Notes under the pieces: generated by a model
What the model was told of the DNA's origin: nothing
What the model saw: the letters and a program-made list of their open reading frames with translations, nothing else
Database searches by the model: none
Translations under genes and position numbers: made by a program
Assembly (NCBI GenBank): GCA_030737835.1
Contig: CM060847.1
Location: 16,282,656 to 16,346,655, forward strand
DNA: 64,000 nt
Direction of reading: 5' to 3'
DNA from: Acorus gramineus
Lineage: Eukaryota > Streptophyta > Magnoliopsida > Acorales > Acoraceae
Part shown: positions 1 through 13,400 of the stretch, one piece after another
Layout: each line of letters opens with the position of its first letter
How positions within the stretch are numbered: position 1 is the stretch's first letter

Positions 1-164
1 TTCACACTTATTCGGGGTCATATTCTCAAATCAAGAGGGGGAATATGTGTTTTATACTTTTATTTAACAATGAATGTATCCATTGTACATATATGTAACT
101 ACACGCATTATTGTATTGTAAAAAAAATGTGTAACAAACACAATATCATTTTTAGCATCTCTAG

Positions 165-367
165 TGATTATAGCACAACGGTTCAGGGTTTAACGGTATT
201 ACTAATAAGTCCTACGTTCGAGTCGTTGAGCTGACTTATCTACCTGTTTATTCGAAAGAATTTTCCATGGGACCGGGACAAACAGACAGAGGTAGCCTTC
301 CCAGCTCCTCTGTAAAGTCAGCCACGGAGGTCCCCCTCCGATATCAAAAAAAAAAAAAAAAAAAAAC
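165..367 (+). mobile_element. tRNA-derived SINE with poly(A) tail
   Basis: Seen: a box A-like TAGCACAACGG at 171-181 and a box B-like CGTTCGAGTCG at 215-225, about 45 nt apart, then a non-tRNA body ending in GATATC and about 21 A residues (346-366). This is the plan of a Pol III-transcribed plant SINE with a tRNA-like head, an unrelated body and a poly(A) end. A truncated relative lies near 51,130-51,215 on the other strand and shares the GATATC end and the GCTGACT and CTGTTTGTC blocks. I found no clean target-site duplication, so the outer limits are approximate. Confidence 0.65.
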
Positions 368-629
368 AATTTTTGGTGATGTGAGGTGTCCCTGCACACA
401 ACCAAACTTTAACTGAAAAGACCATATAATAAGATCTAGCCAATCTATAGTTAAATTCAACAAGAATTTAACATAGAGTATGATTTGTTGAAAGAGAACT
501 CAAAATATTTCCATGTAATTATTCTTCCAATCATATTGTATATTACATTAGCAGCTTTGGACTTTACAAAATGAACCACAAAAAAAAATCAGTCTAAAGA
601 GCTGTCAACCAAAAAGAATTGTCAGCAGT

Positions 630-3600
630 TCAGAGGGTAGTCATATTGAATGTGATCTTCTGGATCACAGACAATGGAACACTTGAGACGTGCCCGAGGT
701 CTCCATAAAGTCTGATCCTTCCAAAGCTAGGAGCAGGGCTGTTCATGGTAGCATTGAAAAAGATTGTCAAATTCTGTGTCTGACCGCTTGCAATGAAAAA
801 CCGAGTTGGTGTCACTGACATGGAAACTCCATAAGGAGCACTGCATCTCACACTGTATGTTTCGTTGTCAGCAATGTTCGTGACTGTCCTCGTAACTATC
901 CTTGACTGATTCAGCTTCGCAATTGTAATGGAAGGCAAATTTAGATCTGTGCCATTCATGGTGGAAACACTGCCACAACTCCGACCAGTGTAGTTTAGGA
1001 CCACAGGACCGGACCCGTTGATGTTGCATAGGAAAAAGAAGAAATCATTGTAACCTGTGAATCAATGTGCATTATAAACCAGGCTTAGGAAAAATGTTAC
1101 ATTGTCATTCCTGAAGTCAATTCTGCAGTCCCAACACATTTTGATTTTTTTTTTCTTTAAGTATATATATTTTTTTTTTTTATTGGTTGAAGTATATATT
1201 CTTGTCTAATGAAGTACACATTTGTATAAATCAAATGCATACCCTTTTACATTTTCATAAATAGAGTATATACTTGTGTAATAGAGTATATATCTATTAC
1301 TCTATTAGAGATTTCACATACTGAATGAGGATCAAAGAAATGACTATCTATGCCCTTTACAAAAATAAAGATGTATTGAAAACAAAAAGAAAAATAACTG
1401 ACAAATGCTTACTGGAGTCAAAGATTAGACCAGGGTCCAATGCGGCGGTGGCATTGACAAAACCACTGCCCATATCAAATGAGGTTGCGGGTGTTTGTGT
1501 TGAGTCAGGATTGCTGTAGGAGCGTTGTGCCATTATTGGCCCCCCTTGCTTGTTGTAGAGTGAGGCAGTTGTGGAGAGAGCGGAACCGATGGCAGAAGGG
1601 CTGAGGCTTGGGAACTTTTGCTTTATCAATGCAGCAAGCCCAGCAACATGAGGAGCAGCCATGCTTGTTCCAGATATCATTGCAAAGTTCTCACCTTTAT
1701 ATCCAGCAAATGCACCAATATGAGCAGCAGTGACATAGGGCATGCAAACCCGCTCAAGAGTAAAAAGAATTATATGATGTAATTATGCTGAACCATCAAT
1801 GCATGTTTGTTTATTGACAGATGATCCAAATGCATATGATATGTATTACATACATCCCATGGTTGAAGTCTAAAAGAGTTTAAAATAGCGTTAGGAAACC
1901 TGTTTGAAAGCAGATTTTCACTCAAAGAATTTTTTGAAATTATAACCCAGGAAGCAAACATTTGATAAATTCCTGAAAAGTTCTTTTTTTCACTGTTTAT
2001 AACTAAATGCTGTCTTTGGCTCTAAAATCCATGACTATTTGGAGCATTTGGAAATGCATTTGGGTAAAGTTGATTCCTATAAAAGCACAATCAACCACAT
2101 GTGTTATTTCAAACACGTAGTCTGAATGAAGACAGCAAAAGGAGTGATTTCCCATAGGTTATAAAACCATATATTATGCCCCTATTAGTGGATATTGACA
2201 CAATATGTGCTTGCATCTGCTTGTATACAGGCACATCCATTACATTAATGCTCATGCTGATATTGAAAAATTAGTCAATTGAAATGAAAAAACAATGTTT
2301 TGTCCTGTGGGGAAAAAAGATACTTTTTGAACTTGTATGAGAAGCCTTTACCTTTGAATTCTAGAGAATCAGCTCCAGCAGAACTCCAAGCGCCCCATAT
2401 GAGATTTCCAGGAGCTATTAGATTTGGTTTCATTATATCAGCATTATCAAGCAGGCCATCCTCCGGGTCAGGTCCTCTGGCAGAGTAATATAGCACTTTT
2501 GGTGCTGAACTACTGTAATTTGCTATCTGACCTCCAAAAATTCTAGCTACACCTCCAAACTTCTTGACTGCATTTGAAGATCCATCTCTAACTAAGGAAT
2601 TGTTATAGTAACTGAGAAAAGTCTGCAAAACATAGTATATAAAAATCGATACATTATACAAACAGAAGAAAAAAAATGTTTCATATCCATCTCTTAGTTT
2701 GATTTAATTGCATTGATTCTGTAGTGTACTATGAAGCCAATGTACACATTATGCATGATGCCTAATTGCCTATATAATCCCTTCCTCCCTACCTGCTTCA
2801 TGCTCATTTATATATAAGATGATAAGAATAAGAAAAAAATGACATACCTTTGAATCACTGGGAGATGAAATGATCATGCCAGGCATAATCATTGGGGTAG
2901 GATTGATCTGAAAACCAATGACATATGGGTCCATATAAAATATGACACCGACTGCACTGACATTCTTGGCTGTTCGTAAGGCTTGTTTAATGGTGGATAG
3001 GCCAAGCACGAACCGAATAGAATAGCTACAAACTAAGAGATTCCCTTGGACTATTTTCTGATTCAGGAGACTTGAATCTTGGCACTCACCCAAATACATA
3101 TTATTGGGATCTGTCGTATCGCTTTGCAAAGCATGGATTGCAGATACCAGAGTGTACATTGAATCACCATTTGTTCCCGCTAAAGAAGTAAATCAAAGAA
3201 GTCAGCAATTTTTATGAATAACAGCATTCACTTCATAAATATAGAAAAATGTGGAAAGACAAGAATTTTCATTGCAAGTAAAAATATGCAGAGTTTCCTG
3301 AGATATAGATTGGTTGAATCCTCCCTATACGGTTATACACAAGTATAGAAATAGTTTCTCTTGTTCTAGAAGATTAATGGAGTAGTTCATCATGAAAAAG
3401 AAAGAAAAAACCATTATACGAGTTTGAAGTGAATATTGGAAACATACGTGCAAGTCCAACTCCAGTAATGGTGAGACCATTCCCTAGTAAAAGAGAATTG
3501 CTGTAGATTCTGTCATGCGCAGCTGCACCCACAGTAAAAATCCATGGACTGAAAGAAGACATGCTTTTGGGCGATGGTCCAGTGTTGCCAGCTGCTTGGA

Positions 3601-6600
3601 CAACAAATATTCCAGCTTTAACAGCTGAAAGAAGTGCCATGTCTATTGGGTTGAAGAACGTGGCCAGCCCAGGAGGACGTCGGTTGGGAGTGATGGACAA
3701 ACTTACAATATCAACTCCATCTTGAGCTGCCTGTGCATGTCAAGAAATAGTAGAGGTGAAGCATACAGCTATTTGATAAGCATAGCTGCACCTTATAAAC
3801 AAATGCAGTTTTTAAAGTTGCATATGTCCACCTCAGAAACCAAGAGAAAATAAAGAGAAGACAACTAACTGGAGCATAAGGCAATTCAAAGGTTATATCA
3901 TATCGGATCCTATAATACATGTCAAATATCAATATTTCATGGCTGTAAAATATGTTCACTCTTCAGGAATTTCTAAGTGAGGAGGAAGGAAATTATGAAT
4001 GAGAGTATTGGCCATCATCACTTTCAATGCTATCACATTTTGGAGAAGTCTCAGCAAAAGCAGTATAACTTCAAAATACACAAAAAAGACAGCACACAAC
4101 TGGACCATGTGACAATTGAGGAGGCTGCTAGCACATGGGCATCCTATGAATACACGTCAAATACCAGTGTTACAGAATCTGAAACATTGTCAGGCGAGGA
4201 AAAGATAAAATCATTACTCCATAATCCTTGGCTGGTGACGCCCTCAGAATGCCATTGCCTCATCTCAGCTAAAGCAACGTGACTTCAAATATTTTCAAAA
4301 AAAAAAAGGGGGAAATAAGGATTCAACATTCGATGAGCTGAACTATCATTGCTTCCATAGACAAGAAGGATATTGCCAATACTAAGAACATTTTTGGTGT
4401 TAGAAAATATATGAAAATTGAGTTTCTCGTCCTTTGTCAGAATGACGGTAATGGCCATCTATTGGCTTTCACAAACAGAGGAAAGGAGGATATTGGAAGA
4501 TGATACTTCGTTTTTCCCCCAAATGTAGAAATGACTGTAATGACAAGTTTGCAATGAGATGAAAGGACATTGATTTGATGCGATTGGCAAAAGCTGGAGA
4601 TGCAAAATCATCTAACATGTTCATGTCACATCAAGCCATATAAACTCTACCTGATCAATTGCAGCAACAACATCAGCAGCAAAACCCCCAAATCTCTTAT
4701 ATAGTGCTTTATAAACAGCAATGCTGCAACAAATTGACAGATGATATTAATCAAACACTCCACTAGACTACATTCAGAGATTAAAAACAAAACAAGAAGT
4801 AAAATCAGGCTCAAAATGTTCATTACTGGGCACGAGGTGCCATGCCACTCGAGTTTCCATAATGATGCCCAGCAACAATGGCAGGAACACCATGGTTCCC
4901 TGCTGCAATGGAGGCTGTGTGCCTGCAATTAAATAAAAACCAACAAGTTCATAAGCGGTGGAAACTGATAAATAATGACATGACAAACCACCAAAGCCAC
5001 CCAACAATCAACAATGCTCCTATATAATACAGTTATGGACTTCATTTGACATGAAAATGACAGTAACTTTTGCAAGCCAATGAAACAGCCAAAAAACAGA
5101 ATCTCCTGTTATGCAAATTACTGAACAGAGAATGGCATTAGTCCTCTCAATATACCCAGACAAGCAACATTTAACTTTTGAGCAAAACAGTAATATTTCT
5201 GGCTAAAATGATAAGATTAGAAAATAAACCCACGTTCCATGGCCATCACCATCAAATGGTGAAGCATAGTCCTGAGAAGCATTGAAGATGCCTCGTGTAA
5301 TCGCAGATGCTGCAAAGTGACGGGCCCCTATTAGCTTCCTGTTGCAGGACCCAGATGGAAAATCCTGTGTAACTTCGCATGCACCATAATAATGAGCAGG
5401 AACTGGATAAAGGTTGACTGAAATCTCATCAGAAAAGCTCGGGTGCTTTGGATCGATCCCTGTGTCAATAAACCCAATCACAACTCCTTCCCCTGCAACA
5501 TCAGGTCCTCCATCTTTTATCCAAGCTCCTCCGGGCAGACCCAAGAATTCAGGTGTGTGGGTGGTCGCCGTTCTGACAGAGAAATCCAAGACAACATTGG
5601 CTACTTCTCGTCTCATTGAAAGCTTATCTGCCTTCAAATTCACGATGGAAGACAATCAAATTGTATGAAGGTAATAGTACACAGGTGTAAAACTTGTTTT
5701 AATAGTTCTCATATATTTTTAGTCTAGCCCATTTTTTTCAAAATTGTTTTGTCGTTGGAGAAGCATTATTAGTTCCAATATTTCAGCTTTCACTTTGATT
5801 GTGTGGGAACATTATTTTGTGAAATGTTTGCTGAACAAAATCGTAAGTTAATCATAAATCAAAATATGCTTGGTTCTCTCATTGAGCTTAGAATAGAAAT
5901 GGCATTAATGTATACTGTATAGAGGTGATAATCCTTACAATGGGCACTAATATTTGGAGTGTAGACATCAGATTTTTAGATATACAGAAGCATCTAAAAA
6001 CTCATCTGTAAATACCTGCTGAGGTGTGACGAGAACAGCAAATCCATTAATTAGGTAATTGTAGCTATATAGTTTCAGGTAGCTCTCCCCCTTCAAAACC
6101 TTCTTCAATAGTGAATCATGGTATCGAACCACATACGAACCATAACTCCGATTAGATGTGGAAACATTCCTGCAATTCAGTAAAAATGAATGAAGCAAGA
6201 AAATTTTATCAATACACAAACTCCTTTCATAGAATTCAATATTGAAATGCTCTCAAGGAAATATAGAGGATAAACTCCTAGGTAAATAACACATACATTG
6301 TCTCAAAAAATTTTTGCAAAAATAAGGGCACCCACTCTTGTATGGTAACTAAACTGAACTACACCCAACAAAGTAGACAATGGTGTAACACTTTATTAGA
6401 AGTTTTACCATTCAAATTAAACTGATAGGCAGAAGATGCAGATTCTCTGATTAAAACACCACAAAAGGCAAAAATACCACTGCAGAATGAAACCTCTGCA
6501 AGCACACAATGGTTAGCAGGTATAAATTAACTATGGCATTTTAGTTCACTGTTACTAACAATTACAACTTCATGGATCCAAGTTGGTTGGATCAGAATAG

Positions 6601-7501
6601 CCTAATATTCTAATATACATATGCATTGTTAAATCCAATGCTAAATACAATCTAGTGGAGTTCTGATCATGCTTCCACACAATGAAAAGTTGCAAATTAA
6701 TAGGCAAAGATGGAACACATACAACATTCATGTTCACATGTATTTTGCCAAACCTTTGCATCCACTCACTGCACGGCATTTTTGCATGTACATTGTCATG
6801 TCACAGTGATCATAAAAATTGATCAATGCAACAGTCAATTAACTGAGAAAGTGGGAACAATCTGAAAGTAAAAAAACCCAAGCCACACATTACATTACCA
6901 AAAAAAAAAATCTCATTTTTCACCACTGTGAAAACAAGAATCCATAACTAAATATTCTTGAAACTGCAAATAAAAGCAAATGATAGATTCAACATTCTGT
7001 CGATATAGAGATTGCTTGTTCTGGAGATATCTAATGACAAAGATATTTTAAAATTTATAAATAGATATATCAATAGAAAATTAGAAATAAGAAGATAAAT
7101 ATAAACAAGTTAATAAGCAAATTACATTTTAACTTTAAACAACAAAACCCATCAATACAAAGCAAAACTAGTACAGGAAATTCAAACAGTACTTAAAACA
7201 AAAGCAAAATCTTAACAAATACAACATGCCATTATTAAAGAAAGAAAGAATTTAATGAAGGGGCACCCCACCTTGGCTTATTGAATGTACTGAATGACAC
7301 AAAACCTCCACGATTGACTTCACTGCTCCCAAACCTCCTCACCTCACCATAATAATGCACAGCTGGGGCTTCCTTCAATGTCACAATGTACACTTCTGAT
7401 GACTCCATCTCCTCCTCCTGACACATCACCCCCACCACCACAGACAAACCCACCAACACCACCACCATCAACTTCTCCACACATATCCCCTCCATCTCCA
7501 A
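630..7501 (-). CDS. SBT2: Subtilisin-like serine protease, SBT2 subfamily, ten exons
   Basis: Secreted plant subtilase (peptidase family S8) that cleaves proteins in the wall/apoplast or secretory route. Exons from splice sites: 7501-7272, 6169-6016, 5631-5234, 4922-4827, 4723-4651, 3730-3448, 3179-2848, 2622-2352, 1694-1413, 1054-630. All phases join, giving 847 codons, usual for SBT2. Start ATG at 7501 opens a signal peptide (KLMVVVLVGLSVVVGV). An I9 propeptide follows (about residues 37-150). Catalytic residues are Asp184 (FIDTGIDP), His259 (GDGHGT then H across an intron) and Ser623 (ISGTSMAAPH), with oxyanion Asn366 (QAAGNTGP). A PA-type insert lies between Asn and Ser (about 420-560), and a C-terminal fibronectin-like region ends KITFNMTTL. 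No lesion seen. Resemblance is closest to SBT2.1/SBT2.2-type proteins; the exact orthologue needs a tree. The longest intron (3731-4650) is 920 nt. Confidence 0.93.
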
Positions 7502-9953
7502 TTCACCACCACTTCACTCAATCACCAAAAACAAGAAGAACCCATAACAGAAAAACCCTTCAAAGAACAGACCCAGAGAGAGATTTGGGTGCACCAAAGT
7601 TGCAAACACTGAAAAACAGAGAAGATGTGCTGATACTGGGTTGGTCTTGGAAAGTCAGATGGAGTGGTGTAAGTGAAGTAAAAGTGGTTATACTTACCAA
7701 ATGTAAAACTTTGTTGATAAAAACTTCATTGAGAGAGAAAGAGAGCACCTTTGTTTTTTCTCTGGGTGGCCATTTGTAGTTTTTTCAGGTTGGGGAGATG
7801 TTGACAACTTGACATGTGAATCCACTTAACTACTGTACAAGAAGAGATTTTTTCACTCGTGATGTGTTTGCTGTCCAGGATTCTTTTAGGACTATTGGAT
7901 TTCTTCATCGGACGGTTGTGGTTGTATCTGGGTTTGATGGTTTCGTCTGTATTTATGGTTGGGGACTTGGGGTTTTTTGTTTTTAATGTTTGGGGTTCCG
8001 AAAATGTGAATACTTTTGATTCTGATGGGTCAAGGGGGGCAGTGATATGTCGGGTGTTTTATGAAATTGGAATGTTTTGTTTTTCATGAACTTACGCGTT
8101 TTTTTGTATAGAGCGTTATTATATTCCATATCTATATATTTTACAGTTTCATTTACACTCGTTGAAGCTAAGTGATATTTTTTATTTTTTTTATTATTAG
8201 AGTATAATTTTTATATTTTTATAAATAAATATATATATCTCATTAAATAAAAAAAATAAAAAATGATATAAACTATGTTTGAGACCGCAAATGAAGCTGA
8301 TTCTAACATTTTTCTTGCATAGTTGCATTTATAATGGGTGATTTTAATTGAATAGCATTGTTGCAAGCATTTTCTACATGCACTCTCATGTGTAGTAATG
8401 AACTATATGTTACTTTGAATGATATATATATAATTCATTATATTATATATTTTATTTTACATGAAAGTATATGCTTTACATTGATGTGGAAACTTCACTT
8501 CATTAACGTCTACTTATAATATAAATTGAAGTTTTACTACAACCCCCTTCCTTTAATTTTCCTCACAAGTAATTTTTATTTGGAAGATTTAAGCTTTTAA
8601 AATATTTTAATTATTTATCTTATTGGTTTTAATATAAAAATTTAATTTGACCTTATTTTGCAAAATCAATGGTTTTTTTTTTTTCTTAACTCTGACTATT
8701 TCTATCAGACATAGGCAAATGTTGTTTAAAAAAACATGAAAAACTTATATGATATATAAAGATAATGCATAACAAAAAAATAACCACAAAATTCATCCAC
8801 TTCTCAACCCAAAACATGTATAATGTATGTAACCACCCATAAATTCATAACAAAAAAAATACCCACTCATAAATTAATATGTACACCGATTCAATTGACT
8901 AGTCTCACTTGTAAAGATTTCTGTGGAGGGTCAGTATTGACCCTGGAAGGCCCCACTCAACGAAGACCCTCAAATTACAAAAATATTTTAAGTATTTATA
9001 AATAAAAAATTATGGATACTTATTAAAAAAAAGTTGTGTGAACATATATAGAGATTTATTTTAAGAGTTTGTCTTCAGTCCAATCCACACGTTCAGGATA
9101 AGTTATGCATTGCTCCCAGGCCCAGCTCACTTGAGCCTTGACTCAGTTTTACAACTCAAAAGATAGTGTGTCACTGATACTTTGTTTGCTTTAAAAAAGG
9201 GGATGTACAGTTGGATGCAACATGTGTCTGGTGCTTTTAGAGAGAGAGAGTTGCAGTTGCAGCAGCTTTAGAAGAGATGAGGCTTATTACAAGGTGGTTT
9301 CAGGTTCCCTGGTTTTGGTCTCGCAAAGGCTGTTTTGTTTTAGGAATGATAAATATGTTATATGTCCCAATGATAAGGTCCACTGTGTATGTTTTGCATG
9401 CCAGATCCCATGTGTTGAAGTATGTTTTGATTGATTTATATATTTAAAGGATAATGCTATTCACAGACGCTATTATAGCGCTACCTACACTCTTCTTCAC
9501 ATTGTTTTGATTTTGCTAAAAGTATATTTACCTATATAATCTAATGAATTATATGAAAATACTTGTAGAAGAATTGAAAAGGAAAAATAACATATTTCAT
9601 TTAGTAAGATATATTGACATATGTGAGATTGGACATCACTCCATCACACGGAGTACTATATATAATAAGATTGTGTATATATAATAATAGCACACTTGTT
9701 CAAAATTATAATTCAGTTTTTTTTTAAATAATATATTGATGCATTGAAATATAAAATAAAGAATGGATAAAAATAAGTGAGTGAGAAGAGTGGCATATGG
9801 TATGCATCGTTATAGATTTATAGTACCAGAAGAACTGCGGGAGCCCCATGTGATGCACCTTTGTTTTTTTGGTGTTTCACTAAAGATCTTAGAAAAATGT
9901 TGGATGAGTTCATGAGTCCGAATAATAAAAACAACTTGTTTGTTCTAGGACAA
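7502..9953. other. Upstream region of the subtilase gene and AT-rich spacer
   Basis: The first about 300 bases hold the probable 5' leader of the minus-strand subtilase, with a CT-rich stretch near 7730-7745. The rest is AT-rich with short poly(A)/poly(T) runs and TA-rich patches (about 8220-8240, 8424-8460). Open frames at 7859-8089 and 9222-9434 (+) have no recognisable domain or coding character. No gene called. Confidence 0.6.
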
Positions 9954-9962
9954 TAAAATATA

Positions 9963-10575
9963 AGGTTATTTAGTTTCTACTTCTTCTAAAACAGTCAAAT
10001 TATTAAAAACCCATTCTAAGACACAATATTATTATAAATCTCATTTAAATGTTAACTGAATTTGTAAAAGATCTAAATAAGTTATTTTTTAACGGAATAT
10101 GGTATTAATGATAGATTGACAATAATACCTTTACTAAAAAATCCTAACTTGATAGAAAAAAAATATTATTTAGTTTCTACCTCTCATAAAACAGGAAAAT
10201 TATTAAAAATAACACTAGAAAACACAATATCATTATAAACCACATTTAAATGTTAAATGGATTTGTAAAACCCAACAGTCAACAAAACAAAAACAAATTA
10301 GTACTCCCAAATTTTTTTTGACGGAAAGGGGTTTATGTTAATGAAAGGGTTTTTCTCTACCTAGTTATGATTTTTTTTTCTATCAAGTTAGGATTTTTTT
10401 AGTAATTGTATTATTGTCAATCCATCATTTAATAACCTATTACGTTAAAAAATAACTTATTTGAATTTTTTTCAAATCCAGTTAGCATTTAAAGGGGGTT
10501 TATAATAATATTATGTTTTTTGATGGGGTTTTTAATAATTGACTTGTTTTAGGAGGGGTGGAAACTAAATAATCC
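9963..10575. mobile_element. Foldback Mutator-type MITE with 9-bp target-site duplication
   Basis: Seen: about 190-bp arms in inverted orientation (9963-10153 and 10377-10575). Terminal bases are AGGTTATTTAGTTTCTAC on the left and, read inward on the other strand, GGATTATTTAGTTTCCAC on the right. Identical TAAAATATA sits at 9954-9962 and 10576-10584. Nine-base duplications and long terminal repeats are the mark of Mutator-like elements. Part of the left arm is repeated in direct orientation at 10163-10270, which suggests internal duplication. No coding sequence, so it is non-autonomous. Confidence 0.8.
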
Positions 10576-10584
10576 TAAAATATA

Positions 10585-11415
10585 ATAGACATGTCTCAAT
10601 AATGTAACATAAACTTGAATAGAAATTTTAAGGAGAATTGGAACATTCTATATATGTCAATAAATTAAAAATATTTTTTATAATATATTTTTAAATATAT
10701 TCATCTCATATTCTTACATACCAGAATATGTTACATCTTTTATGTACACTACGTACCAAACACAAACAACAAATATAAAAGTAGAATTCACATTTTAAGA
10801 GTTACATACTTTCATTCATCTCTTATTTATCACTTATTTATATATATATATATATATAAAATTCGTATGAGGTAAATTAAATAATAAAAATATTATTTAT
10901 ATGTTTATTGGTAATAATAACAATAATAAAAAGATAACCAAATGAAAAAGCCTGTAAATTGCTATATATCAGGCATAGCTATTCAAGGTATCATAATAGC
11001 TTGGTGAAGACCATTAAGCAGCGATTAGTTAGCAAAACAAGCGAGAGCAGAGGAAAACCAAGGATAATATGTCATTTAATTCAAGGTATCACCCTAAAGC
11101 CCCGTTTAGATTTATGCTTGGGCAATTCTGCATTTGAAGTGCATAAAATTCTCAAACACGGGTTGGAATTGACCCACAAAGTCTTTATGCTCCACAAGGG
11201 GGACTAGAGGTTGATCACTTGTCCAAACACAATTTTAGCGATTAGCTTTTTAATTCTCATTTTGCTTTTTTAAATAAAAAAAATATTTAGTGATTAAAAA
11301 ACTAACAAAACAATGCTTTTCAAAAACAGAGTTTGACACACAAAATTTTAAAAATCTCAACATTTTAACCTAACATCTAAATGCAGCCTAAAATGTTGAT
11401 GAAACATCATTTAGG
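10585..11415. other. AT-rich spacer with a possible degraded MITE
   Basis: Contains a (TA)n tract near 10,840-10,857 and no convincing gene. A segment at about 11,099-11,391 begins GCCCCGTTTAGAT and ends ATCTAAATGCAGCC, an imperfect inverted pair that could be the ends of a roughly 290-bp MITE. The match is weak and I saw no target duplication. Confidence 0.4.
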
Positions 11416-11641
11416 GTGTGTTTGGTTGCGCGATTGCAAAATTGATTACGCATGAATCTGGGTTTTAAAACTGATTCTGCAAGAAGCTCACTCCTCCAGC
11501 TATTTGAAATCACAGCCTTTGGACATTATTTGCTTGAAATCTATCTGTATAAAGATGTTACAGTAAAACTGTTTAGTTATATGATTGTAGAAACAGCTTT
11601 CTACAATCATAAAAACTGCGTAATCGCGCAACCAAACACAC
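11416..11641. mobile_element. 226-bp MITE with perfect 20-bp terminal inverted repeats
   Basis: The left end GTGTGTTTGGTTGCGCGATT is exactly matched by its reverse complement at the right end, AATCGCGCAACCAAACACAC, closing at 11,641. The interior has short GATTGCA/TGCAATC-type inverted pieces and no coding sequence. The body (AAACTGATTCTGCA, then TTACAGTAAAACTGTTTAG) recurs near 59,650-59,830 and 61,676-61,870, so it is a dispersed family. I could not define a target duplication, so the superfamily (hAT or PIF/Harbinger) is open. Confidence 0.75.
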
Positions 11642-11651
11642 TAAAGAATCT

Positions 11652-11880
11652 GTAGCGTTTGGTAACACGATTGAAAAACTGATTTTCTGCAATCGCTGAG
11701 TTTAAAACTGCGATTGCAGGAAGCTGTCTCCCCCTAGCTTTCTGAAATTGCAGCTTTTGGACACTATTTATCTGTAACGCTGGGTTTAAAACTGCGATTG
11801 TAAAACTGTTTGATTGCACGATTACAGAATCAACTTCCTGCAATCGCAGGACGCTGCGCAATCGCGCAACCAAACGCTAC
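11652..11880. mobile_element. Second related MITE, 229 bp, adjoining the first
   Basis: Ends GTAGCGTTTGGT (left) and ACCAAACGCTAC (right), a perfect 12-bp inverted pair. The interior carries repeated AAACTGCGATTG and TGCAATCGCAGG blocks, related to but different from the MITE 10 bases upstream. No coding sequence. Confidence 0.7.
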
Positions 11881-11930
11881 CAACTTCCTGCAATCGCAGG
11901 ACGCTGCGCAATCGCGCAACCAAAACGCTG
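11831..11930. repeat. 50-bp tandem duplication at the end of the MITE
   Basis: The 50 bases at 11,831-11,880 are repeated at 11,881-11,930 with one inserted A near the end (CAAACGCT versus CAAAACGCT). The unit covers the 3' end of the second MITE, including its CGCGCAACCAAACGCT terminus. The near-identity points to a recent replication slip or unequal exchange. Confidence 0.9.
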
Positions 11931-13277
11931 GAAATGTTGTGTAAAAACAAAAATAATAAATGACTCTTATCTGGTGTTCTTAATGCCAATGATATGATGT
12001 ATATTTGTGGAGTTTTGTTTCATAATATAAGTAACTTTCTTTTCAGAGTAATTGGATAAATTCCTCGGTCAACCACTGATAAGTAGAATGATAATGAGTA
12101 GGATTTTCAAATTAACCTTTACTCAGTTGTGTAATCCATTTGGTTGGTGCAACATAATTTTGAATTTATTGAAATATTAATCAAGTATATGTTTTCATAA
12201 AGACATAATTCTCCAATGAATTGATTATATATTTTTACATTTGTTGTGAGAGTATATTGACATAAGTATATACACTATGAGAGAGGTGACTTCTGTGCCC
12301 CTCTTTGTTCATCGATGTCACATTTGAGCATTGAGACGTGTTATAGTTGTTACGTTACTAACGTAGTATATGAAATCTTCTGGCATATTATATAATCTAT
12401 TATGTCAGTATATATGTGCAAAAAAATATGAAAATATATGCATTAAATTCATAAGAGTATGTGTTTCATTTTTATAAATGAACATACTTCGTTAGTCAAA
12501 TATAATTTAAAAATCAAAACATGGAGCTATAGAATGTATTGACAAAATATTTTTTTATGTATTTTCAACTTGGGTGTTGCTACACTCAGTCCTTTTTACA
12601 GCCTCATTTGCTGTTTTATATACTTCACTAACCATATACACACGTTGTAACGAGAGTATATACTCATGTATATATTTATTAGACTTTTTTAAAAAAAAAA
12701 TTTATAAATGAGTTCATACAATCAATTGAATTTTTTTTCTATAAAAATATATATCTTATTATTTAAATAAAAAAAATGGGTGTGAACTGTATTCACAAGA
12801 GTAATATGCTCTTTCTTTTTGGAAAAAGATACACGTAACCCCATTGTAGCCCCAATTGCAATCTATTCCGTTTTTTTATATATATAAAATTATACACTTA
12901 CCTTTTGAAGTGTATATTATTATGTGAAATAAAATATATATTAAGATACAGTATATACTATAATAATATAATATATACTATGTTATCATAACATATGAAC
13001 TGCAAAACGAACTATAAAAACAAAATGCGTGTATCAACACTCTTTCCTTTCCACGTAAGTAAGAGAACTAAATGCCAGCCCACGTGAGAAGCCCAAAGCC
13101 GTATCCACCAACAAAAAAACCTATAATTTATTTTCTGTTGGGACACTTATGCCCCCAGTCAGTTTTACCATTCGGGTTGTAAGTAGAGTTGTCCTTGAGT
13201 CACCTATACCCTCCACAAGTAGCCTTAGCCCATAGAGTAGGTAGTCTTGATTTTTGCGAGAAAAAGATATGCAATGA
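11931..13277. other. AT-rich intergenic region
   Basis: No gene seen. It holds TA-rich tracts and a piece of a dispersed AT-rich repeat at about 12,940-13,045 (ATAGTATATG-like blocks, then GCAAAACGAACT, then GTATCAACACTC) that resembles segments near 18,460-18,560, 18,960-19,060 and 61,440-61,535. Confidence 0.5.
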
Positions 13278-13286
13278 TTTATTTAT

Positions 13287-13400
13287 GGGAAAAATGCATA
13301 TAACTCTATGTAAATTTACTTATATCCATATTAGTCCATGTATTTTTAATAAATCCAAATAACTCCCTACGAATTTAATGTAAATTCATAAAAATCCCTG
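13287..13400 (+). repeat. Left terminal inverted repeat of the MULE
   Basis: Matches the reverse complement of 18,227-18,340 with scattered substitutions. Shared blocks include ATGCATATAACTC, TATTAGTCC, TGTATTTTTA and AATAACTCC. Mutator TIRs usually hold transposase-binding sites and promoters. Confidence 0.85.

Noticed and set aside
171-225. Box A/B region considered as a tRNA gene
   Set aside because: No cloverleaf or acceptor pairing; poly(A)-ended body marks a SINE.
202-405. 67-codon minus-strand frame
   Set aside because: Runs through the SINE poly(A) tail, giving a poly-Phe stretch; not a gene.
7378-7779. 133-codon plus-strand frame rich in Pro/Thr/Ser
   Set aside because: Antisense to the first subtilase exon and its leader; composition follows from that exon, with no domain.
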